DNA of 64,000 bases from contig NZ_CP090063.1 in assembly GCF_021391495.1 (NCBI RefSeq), positions 7,564,001 to 7,628,000 of the forward strand, in the 5' to 3' direction. Source of the DNA: Amycolatopsis acidiphila. GTDB taxonomy: Bacteria; Actinomycetota; Actinomycetes; Mycobacteriales; Pseudonocardiaceae. The notes beneath the pieces were generated by a model. It saw nothing but the letters and a program-made list of their open reading frames with translations, did no database searches and had not been told where the DNA came from. Positions 25,110 through 33,311 of the stretch are shown here, one piece after another; within the stretch, counting starts at the first letter, position 1, and each line of letters starts with the position of its first letter. A program made the position numbers and the translations under genes.

Positions 25110-25272
25110 AAAAACAATCTCCATATACAGCAAAGCAAATCAAAGCACCGTTTCGATGCTCCGGGTCGAACGCGAGGCGGTTTGATGTCCCGAGTGGGAA
25201 ACCACTACGCCCGCGAAGTCTTGCGAGCGTGGGTTAGCACGAACACAAAAGCTTGAGACCACCAACAGTTAA

Positions 25273-26211
25273 TCACAGATCGGGCTGGAGCGCCAGCCTG
25301 TTCAGCCGCTGGGGTGTCGGCCAGCGGACCTGGGTGGCCCAGCCGAGCTTCTCGAAGATCCAGATCAGCCGCGCGGTGATGTCCAGCTGACCTCGCTGGA
25401 CGCCGTGCCGCGCACAGGTCGGGTCGGCGTGGTGCAGGTTGTGCCAGGACTCACCGAACGAGAAGATCGCGAGCGGCCAGAAGTTGGCCGCCTTGTCCCG
25501 GCTCGCGAACGGCCGCTCGCCGATCATGTGGCAGATCGAGTTGACCGACCACGTGGTGTGGTGCAGCAGGGCGACCCGGACGAGGCCGGCCCAGAAGAAG
25601 GCGGTCACGCCACCCCACACGGACCAGGTGATCAGGCCGCCCGCCAGCGCCGGGAGCAGGAAGGTCGCGGCCACCCACACGGGGAACAGGCTGTCGACCC
25701 GGCGGATGTCGCGGTCGGCGAGCAGGTCCGGCGCGAAGCGCTCGGCGTTGGTCACCTCGCGCTCGAACAGCCAGCCCATGTGCGCGTGCCAGAAGCCCTT
25801 GGCCAGCGCTTTCGCGCCCGTGCCGAACAGCCACGGCGAGTGCGGGTCGCCCACCCGGTCGGAGAACGCGTGGTGCCGCCGGTGGTCGGCGACCCAGGTG
25901 GTGGCCGGTCCCTGCGCGGAGAGGTTCCCGGCGATGGCCAGCGCGATCCGCAGCGGGCGGCGAGCCTTGAACGAGCCGTGCGTGAAGTGCCGGTGGTATC
26001 CGGCCGTCACCCCCAGCCCGGACACGACGAAGAACAACGCGCCGAGCCCGATGTCGAGCCAGCTCAACCCCCAGCCCCAGGCGAACGGAACCGCCGCGGC
26101 GAGCGCGACCAACGGCAGCAGGACGAACACCTTGACCAGTACGTGTTCGGGAAGCGAACGCATACCGGAGATAATCGGTTTCGGTTTACGGACGGGGGTT
26201 TCTGTGACCAT
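25273..26211 (-). CDS. Acyl-CoA delta-9-type fatty acid desaturase
   Basis: A 312-residue integral membrane di-iron desaturase. The three His boxes are present: HRHFTH, HRRHH and HNLHH, with four hydrophobic segments in the usual positions. It introduces a cis double bond into acyl-CoA chains to keep membranes fluid. It stands directly upstream of a cold-shock gene on the same strand, so both may respond to low temperature. Confidence 0.92.
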   Translation of the reverse strand: MVTETPVRKPKPIISGMRSLPEHVLVKVFVLLPLVALAAAVPFAWGWGLSWLDIGLGALFFVVSGLGVTAGYHRHFTHGSFKARRPLRIALAIAGNLSAQGPATTWVADHRRHHAFSDRVGDPHSPWLFGTGAKALAKGFWHAHMGWLFEREVTNAERFAPDLLADRDIRRVDSLFPVWVAATFLLPALAGGLITWSVWGGVTAFFWAGLVRVALLHHTTWSVNSICHMIGERPFASRDKAANFWPLAIFSFGESWHNLHHADPTCARHGVQRGQLDITARLIWIFEKLGWATQVRWPTPQRLNRLALQPDL

Positions 26212-26327
26212 GCAGGGTTACCAATTCCTGAATTCGTGAAATAGCAAGGAAATCCTGACCCTACGCGAGGCCGGGGCAAAAGGCGAGGTTTCGGCGGACC
26301 AGCCACACACCGATCCCACACGGCTTA

Positions 26328-27953
26328 CTAGCTGGAACGATCGCCCCGGAACAGCGCGGACAGCCGCACGTCGGGGTCGATGACATCGGGGTCCGTCCGG
26401 ACGTCGATCACGCTCGGCCGCTGGTGCCGCAGCGCCCGCCCGACCGTCGGTTCCAGCTGTTCGGGCGACTCGACGGTGTAGCCGACCGCCCCGAACGCCC
26501 GCGCCCAGGACGCGAAGTCCAGGGTGCCCATCGCCACCCCCGACAGCCGCCCGTGCGTGCGCGCCTGGTGCATCGCGACCTCGCCGTTCAGGCCGTTCTG
26601 GCTGGCGATGACGATCACCGGCGCGCGGCAGCGGACGGCGGTCTCGAGCTCCTGGCCGGTGGTCATCAGACTGCCGTCGCCCACCATCGCGACGACGGTG
26701 CGCTTCGGCGCGGCGAGCTTCGCGGCGACCGCCGCCGGCACCGCGTAACCAACCGCGCGGTCGGCGGGCCCGAGCTGCGTGTAGGGCTCCGTGAAACACC
26801 AGTAGCGGTGCACGAAGCTCGCGAAGTTGCTCGAATCGCTGGTCACGATGGTGTCCTCGGGCGCGACCTTGCGCACCGCGCGCACCACGTCCGCCGGATG
26901 CACCAGCACGCTCTCACTCGTGTCGGGCGGCGTCATGTACGTGTGGGTGGACGCGTTGGCCGCCGAGCTGCGCCGCGCGCGCGGCTGCGCGATCATGCTC
27001 AGCTCCCGCAGGAACGGCGCGATCTCGGTCTCGATCCGGAAGGTCAGGCCGCGGCGGCGGGTCGGGATCAGCCCGGTGCCGATCACGACGAGCGTCTGGC
27101 CCGGCGACGGGTAGCGGTAGTTCTGCGTGGTGACCTCGTCGAGCCGCGCGCCGATCGCGAGCACCAGGTCGGCGCGGTCCAGCGCGTCGAGCTGCCGGGC
27201 GGGGATGCCGACACCGAGGTGACCGGCGTAGCGGGCGTGGTTCTCGGGGAAGGCGTCCTGGCGGCGGAAGGCGTTGTACACCGACAGGCCCAGCTGCTCG
27301 GCCACCGCGACCAGCTCCTGGCGGGCCGGGCGCGCGCCGGCGCCCGCGATGACCACCGGGTAGCGGGCGTCGGCCAGCAGGCCGGCCACCTCGTCGGCGG
27401 ACCGCAGCAGCGCGCCGGTCCGGTCGGGCCGTGGTTCGGGCTGGGGCACGGGCCCGTCGCAGGGCGCGACCCAGAAGTCGTCGGGGACGGTGAGCACCGC
27501 CGGACCGCGGCGGCCGCGCTGGACCTCGCCGAGCGCCTCGGCCAGCAGGGCGGGCACTTCGGATGCGAGCTCGGCGCGCGCGGTCCACTTCGCGAAGGGA
27601 CGGAACAGTCCGAACAGGTCCGGCCCGTCGGCCTCGTCGCCGGTCAGGTTCACCGACGGCCGGTCGGCCAGCAACACGATCAGCGGGGTCTCGTCCTGGT
27701 ATGCGGTCTGCACGCCGACGAGCAGGTTCAGCACGCCCGGCCCGCGCATGCCGAGCAGCAGCGCCGGCACGTCCCGCAGCTTGCTCTCGGCCTCGGCCAT
27801 GAAGGCGGCGCCGGTTTCCTGCCGGGCGGTGACGAGCGTCAGCGGGCCTTCGAGCTGGCAGACGTCGAGCAGCTCGAGGAACGAGTCGCCGGCCACGGTG
27901 TACGCGCGCTGTACCCCCGCGTCGCTCAATACCCGGACCGCCATCCGCGCCAC
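26328..27953 (-). CDS. TPP-dependent enzyme, acetolactate-synthase fold
   Basis: A 541-residue three-domain TPP enzyme. The pyrimidine domain has the catalytic Glu in TARQETGAAFMAE; the central domain has PVVIAGAGARPA; the PP domain has GDGSLMTTGQELE ending in ASQNGLNGE, the TPP/Mg motif. It lacks an obvious FAD-site signature, so benzoylformate-decarboxylase-like or related activity is as likely as acetolactate synthesis. The GTG at 27953 is used. It is monocistronic, divergent from the dehydrogenase gene. Confidence 0.85.
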   Translation of the reverse strand: MARMAVRVLSDAGVQRAYTVAGDSFLELLDVCQLEGPLTLVTARQETGAAFMAEAESKLRDVPALLLGMRGPGVLNLLVGVQTAYQDETPLIVLLADRPSVNLTGDEADGPDLFGLFRPFAKWTARAELASEVPALLAEALGEVQRGRRGPAVLTVPDDFWVAPCDGPVPQPEPRPDRTGALLRSADEVAGLLADARYPVVIAGAGARPARQELVAVAEQLGLSVYNAFRRQDAFPENHARYAGHLGVGIPARQLDALDRADLVLAIGARLDEVTTQNYRYPSPGQTLVVIGTGLIPTRRRGLTFRIETEIAPFLRELSMIAQPRARRSSAANASTHTYMTPPDTSESVLVHPADVVRAVRKVAPEDTIVTSDSSNFASFVHRYWCFTEPYTQLGPADRAVGYAVPAAVAAKLAAPKRTVVAMVGDGSLMTTGQELETAVRCRAPVIVIASQNGLNGEVAMHQARTHGRLSGVAMGTLDFASWARAFGAVGYTVESPEQLEPTVGRALRHQRPSVIDVRTDPDVIDPDVRLSALFRGDRSS

Positions 27954-28074
27954 GGTCCACCCTTGCTGATACGTGATGGATCAAGGTAAGCAGTCGCCGA
28001 CTACTCCGGTCAAGTGAAACCCAGGTATCGACAGTGGACGCGATCACCTGTCAGTAGCACCTACGCTTAGCACC

Positions 28075-29346
28075 GTGGCCAACGAGACAGTGTTCACGTA
28101 CGGGGCGCCCGCACTGAAGTACGGAGCCGGTGCCTGCGAAGAGATCGGATACGACCTGACCCAGGCCGGCGCGCGTCGAGTCCTGGTGCTCACCGACCCG
28201 GCGGTGGCCGCGACCGGCTGGCCGCAGCGGATCGCCGAGGGCCTGGTCGGCTACGGCCTGCACGCGGAGATCTTCGACGGCGTGCACGTCGAGCCGACCG
28301 ACGTGAGCATGGCCAAGGCGGTCGACCACGCCCGCGGGACCGGGCCGTGGGACGCGTTCGTCGCCGTCGGCGGCGGGTCCACGATCGACACCGCCAAGGC
28401 CGTGAACCTGCTGACCAGCAACGAAGGCGAGTTGATGGACTACATCAACCCGCCGGTCGGCGGCGGTCGCGCCCCCGGTGCCCCGCTCAAGCCCCTCGTC
28501 GCGGTGCCGACGACCACCGGTACCGGGTCCGAGAGCACCACGGTGTGCGTGCTCGACGTGCTCTCGCTCCGGGTCAAGACCGGGATCAGCCACCTGCGGC
28601 TGCGCCCGACGCTCGCGGTCGTCGACCCGCGGCTGACCGTCAGCCAGCCCGCCGGGGTGACCGCGGCCAGTGGTATGGACATCCTCTGTCACGCGGCGGA
28701 GAGCTACACCGCCAAGGCCTACACCGACTTCGAGCGCAAGAAGCCCGAGGAGCGGGTGCCGTACTGCGGCGCCAACCCGATCGCCGACATGTTCGCCGAG
28801 CGCGCGCTCCTGCTGCTGCGCGACTCGCTGCCTGCCGCCGTCGAGAACGGCGAGGACCTGCACGCGCGGGAGAACCTGGCGCTCGCCGCGACCTTCGCGG
28901 GCCTCGGCTTCGGCAACGCGGGCGTGCACATCCCGCACGCCAACGCCTACCCCATCGCCGGGCAGGTCCGCGACTTCGTGCCCGACGGCTACCCGCCGGC
29001 GGAAGCCCTCGTGCCGCACGGCATGGCCGTGTCGCTGACCGCGCCCGAGGCGTTCCGGTTCACCTTCGAGGCCGCGCCCGAGCGGCACCTGCGGGTCGCG
29101 CAGCTGCTGGGCCCCGATGTCGAGCGCCCGAACGACGACGCCGACCACCTGCCGACCGTGCTGCGGCGGCTGATGGAGCGGATCGGCATCCCCAACGGCA
29201 TCGGCGCGGTGGGCTACTCCGAGTCCGATGTGGACAGTCTGGTCGAGGGCACGGTGAAGCAGCAGCGGCTGCTGGCCACCGCGCCGCGCACGCCCACCGA
29301 GGACGACCTGTCCGGCATCCTGCGCCGCTCGGTGTCCCTGTGGTGA
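28075..29346 (+). CDS. Iron-containing alcohol dehydrogenase, HOT-like
   Basis: A 423-residue group III (iron-type) dehydrogenase. The nucleotide motif GGGSTIDTAKA and metal-ligand segments SGMDILCHAAESY, GVHIPHANAYPI and LVPHGMAV are present. The insert-rich C-terminal half resembles hydroxyacid-oxoacid transhydrogenase (ADHFE1 type), which couples 4-hydroxybutyrate oxidation to 2-oxoglutarate reduction; plain alcohol dehydrogenase is the alternative. The GTG start is used. It overlaps the next gene by 4 bases. Confidence 0.85.
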   Translation: MANETVFTYGAPALKYGAGACEEIGYDLTQAGARRVLVLTDPAVAATGWPQRIAEGLVGYGLHAEIFDGVHVEPTDVSMAKAVDHARGTGPWDAFVAVGGGSTIDTAKAVNLLTSNEGELMDYINPPVGGGRAPGAPLKPLVAVPTTTGTGSESTTVCVLDVLSLRVKTGISHLRLRPTLAVVDPRLTVSQPAGVTAASGMDILCHAAESYTAKAYTDFERKKPEERVPYCGANPIADMFAERALLLLRDSLPAAVENGEDLHARENLALAATFAGLGFGNAGVHIPHANAYPIAGQVRDFVPDGYPPAEALVPHGMAVSLTAPEAFRFTFEAAPERHLRVAQLLGPDVERPNDDADHLPTVLRRLMERIGIPNGIGAVGYSESDVDSLVEGTVKQQRLLATAPRTPTEDDLSGILRRSVSLW

Positions 29347-29771
29347 ACGGCTATCCACACGTCCAGCAGATCCCGACGCGCTGGAAGGACAACGACGTCT
29401 ACGGGCACGTCAACAACGTCGTGCACTACTCGCTGATGGACACGGTGATCAACACCTGGCTGATCGAGCGCGGCGGTCTCGACCCGGGGACCAGCCCGGT
29501 CATCGGCCTGTGCGTCGAGTCCCACTGCAACTACCACGCCTCCGTCGCGTTTCCCGACGTGCTGTCGGTCGGGCTGCGGGTGGCGCACCTGGGCAAGTCG
29601 AGCGTCCGGTACGAGATCGGCATCTCCCGCCAGGAGGAGCTCGTCGCCGAAGGGCACTTCGTGCACGTTTTCGTCGACCGGGAGACCCGCCGCCCGCTGC
29701 CCGTCGAGGGCAAGCTGCGCGACTGCCTGGAGGCGCTCAGGCCGCCACCGGATCGGTCCACGCCCGCATGA
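29343..29771 (+). CDS. Hotdog acyl-CoA thioesterase (4-HBT type)
   Basis: A 142-residue thioesterase with the 4-hydroxybenzoyl-CoA thioesterase signature: RWKDNDVYGHVNNVVHYSLMD, with the Asp in the usual catalytic position. It is translationally coupled (GTGA) to the dehydrogenase, which suggests release of an acid linked to that enzyme's product. Its last 35 bases overlap the convergent ABC gene end. Confidence 0.88.
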   Translation: MNGYPHVQQIPTRWKDNDVYGHVNNVVHYSLMDTVINTWLIERGGLDPGTSPVIGLCVESHCNYHASVAFPDVLSVGLRVAHLGKSSVRYEIGISRQEELVAEGHFVHVFVDRETRRPLPVEGKLRDCLEALRPPPDRSTPA

Positions 29772-31425
29772 GCGCGGCGTAGCGCGGCGAAGCGGCGAGC
29801 AGGTCTTCGTGGCGGCCGAGCAGCGTGGCCCGGCCGTCCATGACCAGCACCCGGTCCGCACGCAGGGCGGACGAAAGCCGGTGCGCGATCACCACGAGCA
29901 CGCCGCCGCGCGCCGCGAACGCGCGTTCGGCCCGCACCTCGGCAGTGGGGTCGAGGCTCGAGGCCGCCTCGTCCAGGATCACCACGCGGGCAGGGCTCGC
30001 GTGCACCCGCGCGAGCGCGAGCAGCTGCCGTTCACCGGTCGAGACGTCGCCGACCTCGCCGTCGAGCCCGCCGAGACGGGCCACCACCTCGCCCGCACCG
30101 ACGGCGTGCACGGACTCGACCAGTTGCCCGTCACTCGCGCCCGGCGCGAACAACGCGAGGTTCTCCCGCACGGTTCCGGTGAACAGGTACGCCTCCTGCG
30201 GCACGAGCGCGACCAGCCGGTGCAGGGCCGCGGGGCGCAGCTCCGCGACCGGAGCACCGCCGAGCAGCACCTCGCCCGCCTGCGGCCGCACCATCCCGGT
30301 CAGCAACCCCGCCAGCGTCGACTTGCCGATCCCGCTCGGCCCGACGACCGCGAGGTGGTCGCCGGCGGTCAGCCGGAGGTCCAGTCCACGCACGATCGGC
30401 TCGGCGTGCTCGCCCCAGCCGAACGTCAGTCCGCGGGCCTCGACCGTCTCGTCCGCGGGCTCTCGGACGCCCGTCCGCGGCGGGGGCAGCGTCGTGGTCT
30501 CCGCGACCCGTCGCAGCGCCACGAGCAGGCGCAACATCACACTGCTCGACGTCGCGCCGAGGCCGTGCACCGCGGGTTGCAGGCTGGTGGCGAGGTAGAC
30601 CAGCGAGCCGAGCGCGGCGCCCGCACTCAACCGCCCGGCCGCGACGAGGCCCGGCGCCGCCGCGAGCGCCAGCAGCAGCGGCAGGAAGCCGCCGAGCGCG
30701 ATCACGGCCGTGCGGGCGGCGGCCATCCGCGCCATCCGCATCGCGGCCCTGGCCTGCGCCGCGACGACGTCGTGCAAGGTCAGCGCGACGCCGGGCTCGG
30801 CGCCGCAGGCGACGACGTCGCGCATCCCCGCGAGCACGGTCCCGGCCTGCGAGGCCGTCGCCTCGTCGGCGAGCGTCACCTCGCGCTGCCGTCGGGCGAG
30901 GCCGGGCAGGAGGGCGGCGAACAACAGCAGCGAGGCGACCACGGGTACGGCGACCAGCCACGCCAGCGAACCCGCCACCGTCAACAGCCCGAGCAGCGCG
31001 GCGCCCGTGGTCACCACCATGGCGCGCGCCTGCACCAGCAGCCCCGCGGTCGCGTCCCTGATCACCTCGACGTGCTGGGTGATCCGGGCGACCGCACCGG
31101 CGTCGAACCCGTTGCGCCGCGGCGACGGGTTGTGCAGCACCCCGCGGACGACGGCGGTGACGAGCGCGTCCCGCACCGGCTCGACGAGCGTGCCCAGCTG
31201 CCGCCACACCAGCCGCGAACCGGCCGCCCCGAACAGCGCGACCGCGCCGAACACCAGCAGCCACCAAGTGCCGCGCCCCGGCCGTCCCGCCGCGAACCCG
31301 TCGTCCATCGCGAGCTGCACGAGCCGCCCGGAGCTGAACGCGGGCAGTCCTTCCGCGACCGAGCAGGCGAGCAGCACGAGACCGCCGCGCCATTGCGCGC
31401 CGAGCGTCCGCCAGTACAGCTTCAC
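29737..31425 (-). CDS. ABC exporter half, consensus ATPase site (LanT-like)
   Basis: A 562-residue half-transporter: six TM segments in residues 1-300, then an ATPase domain with Walker A GPSGIGKS, Walker B VVILDEAASSLD with catalytic Glu, and switch His in VIAHRLSS. Its signature loop is degenerate (VSTGE instead of LSGGQ). The GTG overlaps the stop of its partner as GTGA. With the partner it makes a heterodimer in which this subunit supplies the active Walker site. It is last in the lanthipeptide operon, so it probably exports the peptide. There is no peptidase domain. Confidence 0.88.
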   Translation of the reverse strand: MKLYWRTLGAQWRGGLVLLACSVAEGLPAFSSGRLVQLAMDDGFAAGRPGRGTWWLLVFGAVALFGAAGSRLVWRQLGTLVEPVRDALVTAVVRGVLHNPSPRRNGFDAGAVARITQHVEVIRDATAGLLVQARAMVVTTGAALLGLLTVAGSLAWLVAVPVVASLLLFAALLPGLARRQREVTLADEATASQAGTVLAGMRDVVACGAEPGVALTLHDVVAAQARAAMRMARMAAARTAVIALGGFLPLLLALAAAPGLVAAGRLSAGAALGSLVYLATSLQPAVHGLGATSSSVMLRLLVALRRVAETTTLPPPRTGVREPADETVEARGLTFGWGEHAEPIVRGLDLRLTAGDHLAVVGPSGIGKSTLAGLLTGMVRPQAGEVLLGGAPVAELRPAALHRLVALVPQEAYLFTGTVRENLALFAPGASDGQLVESVHAVGAGEVVARLGGLDGEVGDVSTGERQLLALARVHASPARVVILDEAASSLDPTAEVRAERAFAARGGVLVVIAHRLSSALRADRVLVMDGRATLLGRHEDLLAASPRYAALMRAWTDPVAA

Positions 31426-33035
31426 CCGGCCTCCTCGGTGAACACGGCCCGGTAGTCGGGGTCCTGCCACAGCACGTCGTGCCGCGCGGCCGCGCGAACC
31501 CGGCCGTTTTCCAGCCACAGCACGACATCCGCGCGAGCGGCGGCAGCCGGACGGCGGGTGACGACGATCCGCGTGCTGCCGTGTGCGGCGATCGCACTGT
31601 CCACAAGCGACTCCGTCACGGTGTCCAGGCTCGCCGTCGCGTCGTCGAGCACCAGCACGCGCGGCCGCCGCACGAGCGCGCGGGCGAGGCCCAGCCGCTG
31701 GGCCTCGCCACCGGAGAGCGGCGCTTCCGCCAGCGGCGTGTCGTAGCCCTCGGGCAGCCGGACGATCAGGTCGTGCACCTGCGCCTCGCGGCACGCCTCG
31801 CGCACCGCGCCACGACCGGCCCAGCTGCCGAAGACGACCGCGTCGGTGACGGTGTCGCCGATCAGCGCGGGCCGGTCGAACGCGTATCCGACCAGCGCGC
31901 GCAGGTCCTCGGGGCGGATCGAGCCGGTCGGGCAGCCGTCGAGCCGCACGCCGTCCGGCTCCAGGCCGCCGAGCTTCGCGACGAGCCGTGACTTGCCCGA
32001 CCCGGACCGGCCGACGACGGCGACGAAAGCGCCGCCGGGGATCTCGAACCCGTCGAACTCGATCCTGCCCGTGCCCCGGGCGACGGTGACCGAACCCGGT
32101 CGCGGCGCGGGTTCGGACAGCACCTCGTCGATCCGGCGCGCACACGAGCGTGCGCGGGAAAGCGTGGTGAGCAGAGGGATCTGCCGCACGAGGCTCATCC
32201 CCAGCGCGACGTAGCCGAGCGCGGCGAGCACGTCGCCGATCGTCAGCCGGCCGGCGAGGACACCGAACCCGGCGGCGAGCAGCACCGCCAGTTCGACCGC
32301 GGGCAACAGCAAGGACGCCCGCCAGACCATGCGCGCCTGCGTCCGCCACATCCCGGACCCCGCGCCCCCGAGCCGGGGCAGCGGCCGGAGCACGCGCTCG
32401 GCTTCGCGGTCGGCGGTTCCGGAGGCGGCGATGGTGCGCAGGCCGCGGACCGCGTCCAGCAGCCGGGCCGACAGCTCGCCGGAAACCTGTTGGTAGGTGA
32501 GGACGTCGTCGGCGGTGTGGCGCAGATGCGAGCGCGCGGTCAGCAGGGCGAGCGGCACGCTGGCGAGGAAGACGAGCGCGAGGCGCCAGTCCAGCACGGC
32601 GAGCAGCACGATCGCGCCGGTGCTGATGACGACCGAGGAACCCAGCTGCACGAGGATCGAGACGATGGCGCCGGCGCTGTAGCAGTCCCCGGTCAGCCTG
32701 CTCAGCGCGTCCCCCTCCGCGAACGGCGAGCGCAGCCCGAGCGCGAGCAGCCGGTCGGCCAGGCGCCGCCGCAACCAGGCCGTCGAGGTGCTGGTCGCGC
32801 TGATGGTGAGCACGCCGCCCAGCACTTCGGCGAGGATCTCGGTGGCGCCGAGGGAGAGGACCCAGACCACCTTCAGGGGGTCGGTGCGCCCGGCGATGGC
32901 GGCGTCGACTCCCACCGCGAGCGCGTTCGGCAGCAGCAGGCTCGCCGCCGCGGCGAGAGCCGTGACCAGCACGATCAGCAGCGCCCGCCCCCAGACGAGC
33001 CTGCTCACCTCGGCCAGCAGCCGGTCGCCTCTCAC
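31422..33035 (-). CDS. ABC exporter half, degenerate ATPase site (LanT-like)
   Basis: A 537-residue half-transporter with six TM helices and an ATPase domain. Walker A is GRSGSGKS and the signature LSGGEAQRL is canonical, but Walker B reads VLVLDDATASLD with Asp in place of catalytic Glu, and the switch His is Arg (VTRRPAA). These changes match the non-hydrolysing site of heterodimeric exporters. The GTG start has AAGGAGG upstream. It follows the precursor gene after a strong hairpin, so transporter levels may be set by partial read-through. Confidence 0.88.
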   Translation of the reverse strand: MRGDRLLAEVSRLVWGRALLIVLVTALAAAASLLLPNALAVGVDAAIAGRTDPLKVVWVLSLGATEILAEVLGGVLTISATSTSTAWLRRRLADRLLALGLRSPFAEGDALSRLTGDCYSAGAIVSILVQLGSSVVISTGAIVLLAVLDWRLALVFLASVPLALLTARSHLRHTADDVLTYQQVSGELSARLLDAVRGLRTIAASGTADREAERVLRPLPRLGGAGSGMWRTQARMVWRASLLLPAVELAVLLAAGFGVLAGRLTIGDVLAALGYVALGMSLVRQIPLLTTLSRARSCARRIDEVLSEPAPRPGSVTVARGTGRIEFDGFEIPGGAFVAVVGRSGSGKSRLVAKLGGLEPDGVRLDGCPTGSIRPEDLRALVGYAFDRPALIGDTVTDAVVFGSWAGRGAVREACREAQVHDLIVRLPEGYDTPLAEAPLSGGEAQRLGLARALVRRPRVLVLDDATASLDTVTESLVDSAIAAHGSTRIVVTRRPAAAARADVVLWLENGRVRAAARHDVLWQDPDYRAVFTEEAG

Positions 33036-33084
33036 CCGTCTACCTCCTTGCCCAACCGGGCCCGAGCCTGAAAGGTACGAGGGA

Positions 33085-33121
33085 GGTGGGAGCGGCGCAC
33101 TTGGCCTGCGCCGCTCCCACC
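33085..33121 (-). terminator. Hairpin between precursor and transporter genes
   Basis: GGTGGGAGCGGCGCA and TGCGCCGCTCCCACC form a perfect 15-bp stem with a 7-base loop, 16 bases past the lanthipeptide precursor stop. In lanthipeptide operons such hairpins allow more precursor than downstream mRNA. Confidence 0.75.
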
Positions 33122-33137
33122 GTTTTCATGCGTGGTG

Positions 33138-33293
33138 TCAGATGGTGCTGCAGCCCAGCAGGCTCAGGGTGCTGTTCGCGCAGCCGGCGAGCAGGCTGAG
33201 GTTGCTGATCGGGTGGCCGCCGCCACCGCCGTTGCCGCCGCCCTCGAGGGCTTCGGGGGCTTCCATTGCCTGCAGGTCGAGAACGAGATCCAT
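33138..33293 (-). CDS. lanA: Class III lanthipeptide precursor
   Basis: A 51-residue peptide immediately after the LanKC gene. The leader starts MDLVLDLQ, carrying the DLQ motif read by class III synthetases, and ends in an unusual Gly run (GGGNGGGGG, residues 18-26). The putative core, about residues 27-51, has two S-x2-S-x(3-4)-C units (SNLSLLAGC and STLSLLGC), the pattern converted to labionin or lanthionine rings in labyrinthopeptins. The core is otherwise hydrophobic. No leader protease gene is in the cluster. Confidence 0.9.
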   Translation of the reverse strand: MDLVLDLQAMEAPEALEGGGNGGGGGHPISNLSLLAGCANSTLSLLGCSTI

Positions 33294-33311
33294 GGTGTTG
33301 CCCTTCTCTTG

